In this document: positions 13,410-21,372 of the stretch, piece by piece
How the letters are laid out: every line of letters starts with the position of its first letter
How positions within the stretch are numbered: position 1 is the stretch's first letter
From: CAYRZL01 sp964428795
GTDB lineage: Bacteria; Bacillota; Clostridia; Lachnospirales; Lachnospiraceae
NCBI GenBank assembly: GCA_964428795.1
Contig: CAYRZL010000039.1
Span: forward strand, 1 to 24,113
Direction: 5' to 3'
DNA: 24,113 nucleotides
Notes under the pieces: model-generated
The model's database searches: none
What the model saw: only the letters and a program-made list of their open reading frames with translations
What the model was told of the DNA's origin: nothing
Translations under genes and position numbers: made by a program

Positions 13410-14744
13410 TTACAGTTTCTTTTCCGAAACAAACCATGCCATCAGTATTTCTTTTTCATTTAATGCCGGATCGTCAATGACTGCGTCCAGCATCCGGTGC
13501 AAAATCTCGCCGATCTCTTTCCCCTGAGATACACCTGCCGAAATCAGATCACCGCCATCCACCGCCAGATCTTTCAGGCTGAGACAATCTGCCTCTCTGC
13601 AAATTTCCTCATACAACGCTTCATAAGCGTCCACATAATCCAGCTTCTCCTTCTGCTTATAGCTGCTCTGAGCCAGAATATCCGCCCGCTTCACCGTAAA
13701 CAGATCGGGATAACAGGACAGCCCCGCTTTTACCACAGCACGCCGCACCGCTTTCTTCTCTAAAGGCGGGTTGACGTCATGCACACGGATGAGAGACGTC
13801 ACTTTTGCTATCGTATCATTATCAAATTTCAGGCGGCGCAGTATCTCCCTCGCCATCTTTGCCCCCTCCTGGGGATGACCGTAAAAATGATCTCTTCCGT
13901 CTGCTCCCACACGTTTACAGGGCGGTTTTGCCACATCATGCAGCAGCATGGTTAGACGCAGCACCTTATCCTCCGGCACAGCTTTCAGCGCATGTATCGT
14001 ATGCTCGCCCACGCTGTAACAGTGATGAGGATTGTTCTGCTCCGTCTCCATCATGACATCAAATTCCGGCAGAATGACGCTTGATATGCCTGTCTCATAA
14101 ATGGTACGCATTTCCTCCGGATGGGCGGATGTCAGCAATTTTACCAGTTCCACCTGAATGCGCTCCGCACTGATCTTTGACAACGTACCTGACAACTCAC
14201 AGATTGCCGCCCTGGTATCCCGATCAATATCAAATCCAAGCTGCGCCGCAAACCGCACGCCCCGCATGATACGCAGCGCATCCTCTCCAAACCGTTCTCC
14301 CGGTTCGCCCACACATCGTATAATTCCCCGATTCAGGTCCTCGCAGCCGCCGAACAGATCCACCAGCCCTGCCCTGTCATTGTACGCCATAGCATTGATT
14401 GTGAAATCCCTGCGTTTTAAATCCTCCTCCAGACTGGCGGTAAACACAACGCAGTCCGGATGCCTTCCGTCCAGATATGCGCCGTCCACCCGGTAGGTGG
14501 TCACCTCAAAGCCCTCATGCTCAAGCATGACCGTCACCGTCCCGTGCTGCAGCCCGGTGTCGATGGTGTGAGAAAACAGCTCCTTCACCTCATAGGGAGA
14601 AGCTGACGTGGTAATATCCCAGTCCTCCGGGATCCTTCCCAGGATGGCATCCCGCACACAACCGCCTACCGCATAGCTTTCATAGCCATGAGCATACAGC
14701 GTATCTATTATTCTTTTTACCTTTTCCGGCAGTTTCATGTACAT
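13410..14744 (-). CDS. cca: CCA tRNA nucleotidyltransferase (poly(A) polymerase family) with HD domain
   Basis: A 444-residue class II nucleotidyltransferase that builds or repairs the 3' CCA of tRNAs. It has GGCVRD (27-32), the catalytic DWD (D41, D43), RRDFTINAMAY (111-121) and the neck region around GVRFAAQLGFDI (~162-173). An HD domain follows (LLHD, 267-270, with H285/H290 downstream), as in many Firmicutes and gamma-proteobacterial enzymes, which may give phosphatase or phosphodiesterase activity. GGAAGG stands 7 nt before the ATG. The tRNA-Tyr in this window lacks an encoded CCA and would need this enzyme. Pure poly(A) polymerase activity cannot be excluded but is unlikely. Confidence 0.93.
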   Translation of the reverse strand: MYMKLPEKVKRIIDTLYAHGYESYAVGGCVRDAILGRIPEDWDITTSASPYEVKELFSHTIDTGLQHGTVTVMLEHEGFEVTTYRVDGAYLDGRHPDCVVFTASLEEDLKRRDFTINAMAYNDRAGLVDLFGGCEDLNRGIIRCVGEPGERFGEDALRIMRGVRFAAQLGFDIDRDTRAAICELSGTLSKISAERIQVELVKLLTSAHPEEMRTIYETGISSVILPEFDVMMETEQNNPHHCYSVGEHTIHALKAVPEDKVLRLTMLLHDVAKPPCKRVGADGRDHFYGHPQEGAKMAREILRRLKFDNDTIAKVTSLIRVHDVNPPLEKKAVRRAVVKAGLSCYPDLFTVKRADILAQSSYKQKEKLDYVDAYEALYEEICREADCLSLKDLAVDGGDLISAGVSQGKEIGEILHRMLDAVIDDPALNEKEILMAWFVSEKKL

Positions 14745-14792
14745 GAGATCACCTTCCTGTTATTTTAAAATATAATAAGCTGTGAACACACT

Positions 14793-14837
14793 TTATATGT
14801 CCAAACTGTCAGCATGAAGCTGTTCTAATTTCATCAT
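14793..14837 (-). other. 14-codon mini-ORF upstream of cca
   Basis: On the minus strand AGGAGG is followed by TTTG, an ATG-ACA-TAA triplet run, then an open frame MMKLEQLHADSLDI and TAA. The spacing from the AGGAGG to the longer frame is 12 nt, long for a ribosome site. It could be the decayed start of a lost gene or a short leader peptide, or chance. Confidence 0.25.
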
Positions 14838-14891
14838 TATGTCATCAAACCTCCTGCCATTATATTTCGAGTTCCATTTCAGCATTCATAT

Positions 14892-15392
14892 TTACAGTTT
14901 TTTTGAATACATTACTTCAGCAGCTCCATATGATTGTTTCTTTTGATCCGTTAATATGAAACCATGCTTTTCATAAAATCTTCTGGCAATCGTATTCTTT
15001 TCAAAAACCCACAGCATAACTTCTGAATATCCGGCTTCTTTTATTTCATCAAGGACATGACACAGCATCATGGAACCATAGCCTTTTCCCCATTTATCAC
15101 ATAAACTGTGTATACATATCAATTCCGCAGCATTTTCTCCCAAATCACCTCTGTTTTGACTCCATCCGGCTATACAATGGGGTTTTTTATCAACAAACTC
15201 AATGACTATTTGCGCAATCTGACGATCTAAAACCGTTCTGTACATTTCTTCGATTTTTACAATATCGGTGCTTTCCTCCAGCTCTTCAGATGAAAGAATC
15301 TCCGCAAAGGCAGATTTCCAGGACTCAGTTTGAATAAATGCTAATATCTTCTCATCATCCAATTTTGCTCTGCGCAATTCAACGCAATTCAT
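14892..15392 (-). CDS. GNAT-family N-acetyltransferase
   Basis: A 166-residue acetyltransferase of unknown substrate. Acetyl-CoA-binding motif A is DKWGKGYGSMM (99-109), and motif B NTIARRFYEKHGF (133-145) is the typical end of GNAT domains. GGAGAAG lies just before the ATG, 24 nt after the proS stop, so it is probably read from the proS transcript. Base composition is clearly lower in GC than its neighbours: two 60-base lines (14941 and 15001) count 18 and 22 G+C, against 29 for a proS line (15721). This suggests a later arrival between proS and cca. It resembles small-molecule or ribosomal-protein acetylases, with no way to decide which. Confidence 0.88.
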   Translation of the reverse strand: MNCVELRRAKLDDEKILAFIQTESWKSAFAEILSSEELEESTDIVKIEEMYRTVLDRQIAQIVIEFVDKKPHCIAGWSQNRGDLGENAAELICIHSLCDKWGKGYGSMMLCHVLDEIKEAGYSEVMLWVFEKNTIARRFYEKHGFILTDQKKQSYGAAEVMYSKKL

Positions 15393-15416
15393 ACACTTCT
15401 CCTTTTTTATCAGCCC

Positions 15417-16853
15417 CTAGTACGCCTTACCCCAGTAAACAAGCTTTTTCGCCGGTTTTCCGCAGCACACACATACATCGGAAATCTTTTCCTGCTCAAA
15501 TGGCATACATCTGGAGGTTGCTGTAGTATCTTCCTTGATCTTCAGCTCACACGCCAGATCCTCGCACCACATTGCCCGGATAAAGCCGGGTTTATTCTCA
15601 ACTGCATCTTTAAATTCCTCATAAGTAACCGCATCGCTGATGTGAGAAGCAAGATGTGCCTTTGCCCGCGCCAGCATATCCGCCTGCATACGCTCAAGTA
15701 CCTCTGCAATCCTGCTCTCCACCTCATCCAAAGATACAACGAGCTTTTCTCTTGTGTCACGACGCACGATCACACACTGGTTCGCAGCAATGTCCTTTGG
15801 TCCTAATTCCACACGCACCGGAATACCGCGCATCTCCTGCTCAGAAAATTTCCAGCCCGGACTCTTATCGGAATCATCCAGTCTTGCACGGAATTGTCCG
15901 CTGAGACGATCCAATACCTCATTTGCTTTATCAAGCACACCCTCTTTTTGCTGCTGGATCGGAATCACCATAACCTGAACCGGAGCAACACGTGGTGGAA
16001 GCACCAGACCGGAATCGTCTCCGTGCACCATAATGATGGCTCCGATCAGACGGGTAGATACGCCCCATGAGGTCTGATGTACATACTGCAATTTATTGTT
16101 TTTATCTGTATACTGAATACCAAATGCCTTCGCAAATCCATCTCCAAAGTTATGGCTGGTGCCGGACTGCAATGCCTTTCCGTCATGCATCAACGCTTCA
16201 ATGGTGTAGGTGGCTTCTGCTCCCGCAAATTTTTCTTTGTCCGTCTTGCGTCCCTTTACCATAGGAATTGCCAGAACCTCCTCACAGAAGTCCGCATATA
16301 CATTCAACATCTGAATGGTGCGCTCCTCTGCCTCCTCTGCAGTAGCATGGGCGGTATGGCCCTCCTGCCACAAAAACTCGGAAGAACGCAGAAACGGTCT
16401 CGTCGTCTTCTCCCAACGACATACGGAACACCACTGATTGTACACCTTCGGCAGATCACGGTAGGATTGCACAATATTGGAATACAAATCACAGAACAAA
16501 GTCTCGGACGTAGGTCTCACACAAAGTCTTTCCTGCAGCGTCTCCAGTCCTCCCTGTGTCACCCATGCAACCTCGGGAGCAAAGCCCTCTACATGATCTT
16601 TCTCTTTTTGCAGCAGACTCTCCGGAATAAACATCGGCATGTATACATTCTCAACGCCTGTCTCCTTAAATCTCTCATCCAACTGTTTCTGAATATTTTC
16701 CCAGATGGCATATCCATTGGGTTTAAATATCATACATCCCTTGATGGAAGAATAATCCATCAATTCCGCTTTTTTGCACACATCCGTGTACCACTGCGTA
16801 AAATCCACATCCATGGATGTGATCGCTTCTACTAATTTTTTGTCTTTTTCCAT
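15417..16853 (-). CDS. proS: Prolyl-tRNA synthetase, eukaryote/archaea-like type
   Basis: A 478-residue class II synthetase that charges tRNA-Pro. It has the RPTSE signature (113-117), motif 2 RWEKTTRPFLRSSEF (146-160), motif 3 around STRLIGAIIMVHGDDSG (266-282) and no bacterial editing insertion. The C-terminal zinc domain has C430, C435, C461 and C464, and the chain ends in Tyr, as in the archaeal/Thermus form. The second ATG (16853) is chosen because GAGAGG is 9 nt upstream of it; the first ATG (16862) directly abuts the site. A T-box leader lies upstream. The GNAT gene follows at 24 nt. Confidence 0.97.
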   Translation of the reverse strand: MEKDKKLVEAITSMDVDFTQWYTDVCKKAELMDYSSIKGCMIFKPNGYAIWENIQKQLDERFKETGVENVYMPMFIPESLLQKEKDHVEGFAPEVAWVTQGGLETLQERLCVRPTSETLFCDLYSNIVQSYRDLPKVYNQWCSVCRWEKTTRPFLRSSEFLWQEGHTAHATAEEAEERTIQMLNVYADFCEEVLAIPMVKGRKTDKEKFAGAEATYTIEALMHDGKALQSGTSHNFGDGFAKAFGIQYTDKNNKLQYVHQTSWGVSTRLIGAIIMVHGDDSGLVLPPRVAPVQVMVIPIQQQKEGVLDKANEVLDRLSGQFRARLDDSDKSPGWKFSEQEMRGIPVRVELGPKDIAANQCVIVRRDTREKLVVSLDEVESRIAEVLERMQADMLARAKAHLASHISDAVTYEEFKDAVENKPGFIRAMWCEDLACELKIKEDTTATSRCMPFEQEKISDVCVCCGKPAKKLVYWGKAY

Positions 16854-16935
16854 AGCTTTCATCCTCTCTTCTCTTATTTTTTTAACATGCTAAATGTGTT
16901 TCCCGGCTTTTCATAAATAACGCTCTTTGTGCTGT

Positions 16936-16984
16936 AAAATAAAAATGCCGCACTTTCCTCCCCGATAGGGACCGAAAGTTCGGC
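16936..16984 (-). terminator. T-box terminator of proS
   Basis: GCCG-A-ACTTTC pairs with GAAAGT-G-CGGC (16984-16974 with 16957-16947), with one mismatch and a 16-nt loop. ATTTTTATTTT follows on the minus strand. Its 5' arm overlaps the antiterminator, the standard T-box arrangement. Confidence 0.85.
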
Positions 16985-16997
16985 GGTACCACCCTGA

Positions 16998-17097
16998 NNN
17001 NNNNNNNNNNNNNNNNNNNNNNNNNNNNNNNNNNNNNNNNNNNNNNNNNNNNNNNNNNNNNNNNNNNNNNNNNNNNNNNNNNNNNNNNNNNNNNNNN
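16998..17097. other. Assembly gap (100 N)
   Basis: Exactly 100 undetermined bases. The round number suggests a placeholder, so the true length is unknown. It removes the middle of the proS T-box leader and possibly its promoter. Confidence 0.99.
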
Positions 17098-17132
17098 AAA
17101 TGTAACGCATATACCTCTGAACACTCGTTATT

Positions 17133-18179
17133 CTAGTTGACATTATCTGAAATGTCAAGAAAATATATCTCCCGGATCAAAATAAATCCAATCGGTCCGA
17201 ACAATACTCCCCATATTCCAAATACGCACAGTCCCGCATAGATACTGATCATAACCACCAGAGGGTGTACACCCATACCTTTTCCCATAATCCGCGGTTC
17301 TAAAACCTGCCTAACCAGCGTAGTTGCTGCAAAAATCCCGGCACAGGCACATGCATATGCATAACGTCCCTGAAAAATGAGCAGAAGTGCCCATGGCACA
17401 AAAATCGTGCCCGTTCCAATAAATGGCAGTGCATCACAGATTCCGATACCGATTCCTGCAGCCCACGCATACCGGTTGCCGCACAGCAAAAGCCCTACCG
17501 AACAGATACCTGCCACAATTCCCATAATGATCAACTGCGCCTTAAAATATGTTCCCCCTGTATTTAACACATTGTACCCAAGCTTTAAAAAAACTTTTCC
17601 CCACCGGTTATGCTGCATGGCATTTTTCATCTTTTCATAATCTTTTATCATAAAATAAGATGCGATAACTACCACAATCAAAACCCCGGCTGCGGTCAGC
17701 AAAATCCGCGCTCCCTTTGCCGACCAGTTCATGACCAGCGACATGATCCAGGATTCCAACCGGCTCTGATAGGTATGCAGATTCGTCTCCACAAATCCAT
17801 CCACACGGTTAGCAGAGATTCCGGTCCACGCTTCCACCTGACAACAGCATCTGTCCCAGATACCGAGGCATCTCTGCGTCAGCATCTGTCTATCCTCCCA
17901 CAGCCGGGTAAAGGAAAGCCCGATGGCAGAACCGATCAGCCATATAGAAACGCCAAGTACCGCCAATGCCAGCAGCACGCTGAGGATACTTGTAATCCCT
18001 TTTGGAATTTTCCATTTTTTATGAAGCCGGTCTGCCAGAGGATGCAGCCATTTTGCCAAAAGCAGGGCAATCAAAAAAGGAATTACAAGAGGAAGTATCC
18101 ATTTAAAAAATGCATACACTCCCAATGTAATTCCAATCAATTTTAATCCATCCAGCCACAATGTTTTCTTTACTCTCAT
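17133..18179 (-). CDS. AI-2E/YtvI-family membrane protein
   Basis: A 348-residue polytopic membrane protein of the AI-2E exporter/PerM/YtvI family. Two TM helices lie at ~12-44 and one at ~62-88. A soluble segment with an unusual CCC (~111-113) follows. TM helices run at ~157-178 and from ~208 to the end, with the family signatures DALPFIGTGTIFVPWALL (~244-261) and LEPRIMGKGMGVHPL (~291-305). Family members include Na+/H+ exchangers, permeases and the sporulation protein YtvI; the function here is open. In a sporulating host a YtvI-like role is plausible. No good ribosome site precedes the ATG. It follows the RluA-type gene by 28 nt and may be co-transcribed. Confidence 0.88.
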   Translation of the reverse strand: MRVKKTLWLDGLKLIGITLGVYAFFKWILPLVIPFLIALLLAKWLHPLADRLHKKWKIPKGITSILSVLLALAVLGVSIWLIGSAIGLSFTRLWEDRQMLTQRCLGIWDRCCCQVEAWTGISANRVDGFVETNLHTYQSRLESWIMSLVMNWSAKGARILLTAAGVLIVVVIASYFMIKDYEKMKNAMQHNRWGKVFLKLGYNVLNTGGTYFKAQLIIMGIVAGICSVGLLLCGNRYAWAAGIGIGICDALPFIGTGTIFVPWALLLIFQGRYAYACACAGIFAATTLVRQVLEPRIMGKGMGVHPLVVMISIYAGLCVFGIWGVLFGPIGFILIREIYFLDISDNVN

Positions 18180-18207
18180 GCAAATAGTATATGCATCTAT
18201 TCAAATT

Positions 18208-18924
18208 CTACCCGCTGGAAAATTTCTCAAACGCCCGCCCCGAAGGGACCTCATGAAATTCCATTTTTTTGCCTGTCACCGGATGAGCAAATGTCAATCC
18301 GGCAGAACAAAGCGCTAAGGGCATATAATCCGTCTTATCCCCCGCATCCTGCTTATGACCGTCTTTTTTTCCGTATTTCCGGTCACCAAGAATCGGATAT
18401 CCTGCATGGGACATCTGAACCCGGATCTGATGATGTCTCCCGGTTTCCAGATGAATGCGCACCAGATTTAAGGGCGCTCCATCTTCTCCTGTCCTGCGCC
18501 CCAGCACATGATATTGCAGCCGGGCTTCTTTTGCATCCTTTGTCCCCTTTTGTACCACTGTTGACAGGTTTGTGCGTCCGTCTTTTTTCAGGTAATCCAC
18601 AAGCTTCCCAAAATCCTGTGCCATCTCTCCCACAGTCACGGTGAGATATTCTTTGTACATTGCTCCCTGAGATATCTGTCTGCTCAAAGCTCCTGCTGCC
18701 TTTTGATTTTTTGCAAGCACCAGAATGCCTTCCACCGGCTGATCCAGCCGGTGCACTACCCCAATGTAGGAATCCTCCTTTTTTGACACCCGGTAATTTT
18801 TCAGCATGCTGACCATATCCTGTGCGGCGGCTCTTCCTGTCTGAGTTGCCACACCGGGAGGTTTTACGCAGACTATAATGTGCTCATCCTCATACAATAT
18901 ATTTATGTTTTCCCTATGTTTCAT
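18208..18924 (-). CDS. RluA-family pseudouridine synthase
   Basis: A 238-residue enzyme that converts uridine to pseudouridine in rRNA or tRNA. The catalytic motif is HRLDQPVEGILVLAK (58-72) with D61 as nucleophile. It differs from the usual HRLDRDTSG, as in a known subgroup. The second signature LETGRHHQIRVQMSHAGYPI (~159-178) is complete. There is no S4 domain, so this is a short RluA/RluC-like form whose target site cannot be told. The ribosome site is weak (GGGAATG). It lies 51 nt after the response regulator. Confidence 0.9.
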   Translation of the reverse strand: MKHRENINILYEDEHIIVCVKPPGVATQTGRAAAQDMVSMLKNYRVSKKEDSYIGVVHRLDQPVEGILVLAKNQKAAGALSRQISQGAMYKEYLTVTVGEMAQDFGKLVDYLKKDGRTNLSTVVQKGTKDAKEARLQYHVLGRRTGEDGAPLNLVRIHLETGRHHQIRVQMSHAGYPILGDRKYGKKDGHKQDAGDKTDYMPLALCSAGLTFAHPVTGKKMEFHEVPSGRAFEKFSSG

Positions 18925-18975
18925 TTTACATCACATTCCCGCTTTACGTTACGCTTCACGCCATACCGGCATTTC

Positions 18976-19665
18976 TCAGATTTTAAAGCGGTAACCCACA
19001 CCCCAGATCGTCTCGATATACTGAGGTCTGGCTGAATTAAACTCGATCTTCTCGCGAATCTTCTTGATATGTACCGTAACGGTTGCAATATCCCCGATGG
19101 ATTCCATATCCCAGATCTTATTAAATAGCTCTTCTTTTGTGAACACATGATTCGGATTCTGTGCCAGAAAGCTAAGCAGGTCAAATTCCTTTGTGGTAAA
19201 ATTCTTTTCCTCATTGTTGATCCAAACTCGTCTTGCAGTCTTATCGATACGCAGTCCGCGTATCTCGATCACATCATTTTCATGGATATTGCTGCCGATC
19301 AGCCGCTCATATCTGGCAAGATGTGCTTTCACCCTTGCAACCAGCTCACTCGGAGAAAAGGGTTTGGTAATATAATCATCTGCCCCCAGACCAAGTCCTC
19401 TGATCTTATCAATGTCATCCTTCTTTGCAGAAACCATAAGAATCGGTGTATTTTTCTTCTCGCGTATCTGCTTACAGATCTCATAACCATCGATTCCCGG
19501 CAGCATCAGATCCAGAATAAACATGTCAAAATCCTGCTCCAACGCACGTTTTAACCCGGTCTCACCATGATTCTCAATCACAACGTCAAAACCGCTCAAC
19601 TCCAAATAATCTTTCTCTAATTCTGCAATCGCCTCTTCATCCTCAATAATTAAGATTCTGCTCAT
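18976..19665 (-). CDS. OmpR-family response regulator
   Basis: A 229-residue two-component transcription factor. The receiver domain (1-~118) has the acidic pair E8-D9/E10, phosphoacceptor D52, S79 and K101. The winged-helix DNA-binding domain (~132-227) ends in YIETIWGVGYRFKI, typical of the family. AGGAGG is 7 nt before the ATG and lies inside the 3' end of the kinase gene, with a 23-nt overlap, so the two are translated together. Here the kinase precedes the regulator, the reverse of the usual order. The target genes are unknown. Confidence 0.95.
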   Translation of the reverse strand: MSRILIIEDEEAIAELEKDYLELSGFDVVIENHGETGLKRALEQDFDMFILDLMLPGIDGYEICKQIREKKNTPILMVSAKKDDIDKIRGLGLGADDYITKPFSPSELVARVKAHLARYERLIGSNIHENDVIEIRGLRIDKTARRVWINNEEKNFTTKEFDLLSFLAQNPNHVFTKEELFNKIWDMESIGDIATVTVHIKKIREKIEFNSARPQYIETIWGVGYRFKI

Positions 19666-21163
19666 AAGGCACCTCCTGATATTTTCGTATTACAAAGAAC
19701 ATAACCGTTCCTACTCCTTCGTCACTGTTCGCCCAGATCTGACCGCCATGGTCCTCAATGATCTTTTTCACAATGGAAAGACCGATACCGCTGCCACCTT
19801 TTCTGGAATTTCTGGAAGCATCCGCCCGGTAAAATCGGTCAAAGATATGTGGAAGGTCATTTGCCGCAATGCCTCTTCCGTTGTCCTCGATCTCCACCTG
19901 GATAAAATCTCCCACATCCCGGATACGGATATCAATATAGGAAAATTCCTTATCCATATATTTGAGGGAATTTCCGATGATATTGTTTATCACCCGCTTC
20001 AACTGCTCCGGATCGGCGATGATCACAGTATCTACCGTCGTGTAATTATGATAGTTTAACCCCACATTCCGGGACTCCATATCCAGTCCAAGCTCATCGA
20101 TACAGTCGCTGAAATACTCTGCCACGTTGATCTTATTAAAATTGTAAGGAATGCGGTTCATATCGATCTGCGAATATAACGTAAGCTCATTGATCAGCAT
20201 ATCGATCTCACTGGCTTTATTATAAATCGTTCTTATGTATTTATCCACTTTTTCCGGAGTATCTGCAACTCCGTCCATAATGCCCTCCACATAGCCTTTG
20301 ATGGCTGTGATGGGTGTCTTTAAATCATGGGATATGTTGCTGATAAGCACCTTGTTTTCCCGCTCATACGCCAGACTGTCCTCGGTAGACTCCTTCAATC
20401 GCTGACGCATCTTCTCAAAATTCTGGCACAGCTCCCCTATTTCATCATTATCATCCGCCTCAATCGTAAAATCCAGATTCCCCTTCATGATATTTTGGGT
20501 CGCAACCTGAAGCTTCATAATAGGGATGATGATTCCCCGGTACAGCCACACCGCCAGAATGGCCGCTGTCAGAATAAGGATCAGTATAATAGCAATGGCA
20601 ATATCCACAAAAATCTCTTTCATCTCCGGCAATTCCGCTGCCGTATCGGTCACGATAAAAGCTTTGCCATCCTCCCCGTCCTCAAATGTAAAATCGATCT
20701 GTTTGATCAGCACCTTCATACGGTCATCCAGAAAAAAACCGACATCGGAGCCGGTATCTCCCTCCATGTCTCCTTCCAGCTGCGCTTCCAGTTTTTCTTT
20801 CTCTGCATCATCTTCCGATTGATAGCCGGAATAAATTACTTCTCCCTCTTTTACCACCACGAGAAAAGAATTTTTCTCCAGAAGAAGCTCATTTTCCGTA
20901 TTTAAATACTCCTCGTTTTCCAACAGGGATGCATTTTTCTGAGCATCACTTTTTAATTTATCATAATTTGACTTTGTATGCCGGTTTAACAGTTGAATGG
21001 AATTAGACATATAGGTCGACGTCTCGTCCTCTTCCAATCCGTACGTCTGCTGCATACTGCGCATCTGCAGACGGTAAAAGCCAAACAGCGCACATACCGC
21101 CAGCACCAGCGGAAATAAGATGATGATGAGAAAGGACACCATCAGTCTGGTTTTTAACTTCAT
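19643..21163 (-). CDS. HAMP-domain sensor histidine kinase
   Basis: A 506-residue membrane kinase, partner of the overlapping response regulator. TM1 is at ~8-30 and an external sensor domain at ~31-187, which contains a strongly acidic stretch (~116-137). TM2 is at ~188-208 and HAMP at ~209-262. The H-box SHDLKTPITAIKGY has H279, the N-box N398, G1 DNGRG (427-431) and G2 GGSGIGLS (456-463). The signal is unknown; the acidic loop might bind cations or cationic peptides. AGGAGATAGCAA precedes the ATG. Its leader carries two ~44-nt repeat units and a TATAAT lies at 21309-21314. Confidence 0.95.
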   Translation of the reverse strand: MKLKTRLMVSFLIIILFPLVLAVCALFGFYRLQMRSMQQTYGLEEDETSTYMSNSIQLLNRHTKSNYDKLKSDAQKNASLLENEEYLNTENELLLEKNSFLVVVKEGEVIYSGYQSEDDAEKEKLEAQLEGDMEGDTGSDVGFFLDDRMKVLIKQIDFTFEDGEDGKAFIVTDTAAELPEMKEIFVDIAIAIILILILTAAILAVWLYRGIIIPIMKLQVATQNIMKGNLDFTIEADDNDEIGELCQNFEKMRQRLKESTEDSLAYERENKVLISNISHDLKTPITAIKGYVEGIMDGVADTPEKVDKYIRTIYNKASEIDMLINELTLYSQIDMNRIPYNFNKINVAEYFSDCIDELGLDMESRNVGLNYHNYTTVDTVIIADPEQLKRVINNIIGNSLKYMDKEFSYIDIRIRDVGDFIQVEIEDNGRGIAANDLPHIFDRFYRADASRNSRKGGSGIGLSIVKKIIEDHGGQIWANSDEGVGTVMFFVIRKYQEVPYEQNLNY

Positions 21164-21194
21164 TTGCTATCTCCTATCCTTTATGGCAGCCAAA

Positions 21195-21281
21195 GGAAAC
21201 CTCCACGGGGCTTTCTTTCGCATATCTGCAACGAAAAGAAGCCTCCACCAGAGCTTTCTTTCGCATGCATGGCAACAAAAG
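21195..21281 (-). repeat. Two tandem units of the dispersed ~44-nt repeat (kinase leader)
   Basis: Units 21195-21237 and 21238-21281 share CCTCCAC..., CTTTCTTTCGCAT and GGCAAC.AAA. A fragment TGGCAGCCAAA (about 21184-21194) looks like the end of a third unit. They match the units at 2411-2490. They lie between the putative promoter and the kinase start, so they are probably transcribed in the 5' leader. Confidence 0.7.
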
Positions 21282-21308
21282 GGCCACAGACAAATATGCC
21301 TATGACCC

Positions 21309-21314
21309 ATTATA
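21309..21314 (-). promoter_or_regulatory. -10 element for the kinase-regulator operon
   Basis: TATAAT, preceded by GTG, on the minus strand. The -35 is weak (TTCGAT or ATTCGA at 16-17 bp). An inverted repeat CGAAT-CAAAC-ATTCG lies just upstream, over or near the -35 region; it may be an operator or part of metK termination. The leader would be ~138 nt. Confidence 0.5.
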
Positions 21315-21372
21315 CACGAAATAACCCGAAATCGAATGTTTGATTCGCAAATTTTATAAACTTTTCATAATC

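Larger units (their letters stand above)
16936..17132 (-). promoter_or_regulatory. T-box leader of proS, interrupted by assembly gap
   Basis: AGGGTGGTACCGCC (16997-16984) is the conserved T-box, whose UGGU can pair with the ACCA end of an uncharged tRNA with discriminator A. Next to it is a terminator with U-tract. It would let uncharged tRNA-Pro switch on proS. Stem I and the specifier codon are inside the 100-N gap, so specificity for proline is inferred from the downstream gene. The 35 bases at 17098-17132 probably belong to the start of the leader. Confidence 0.88.

Noticed and set aside
16077..16835. Plus-strand frame of 252 codons opposite proS
   Set aside because: Shadow of proS; no ribosome site and no recognisable domain.
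16874..17158. Open frames running through the N gap
   Set aside because: They exist only because N codons are read as X, and they cover the T-box leader.
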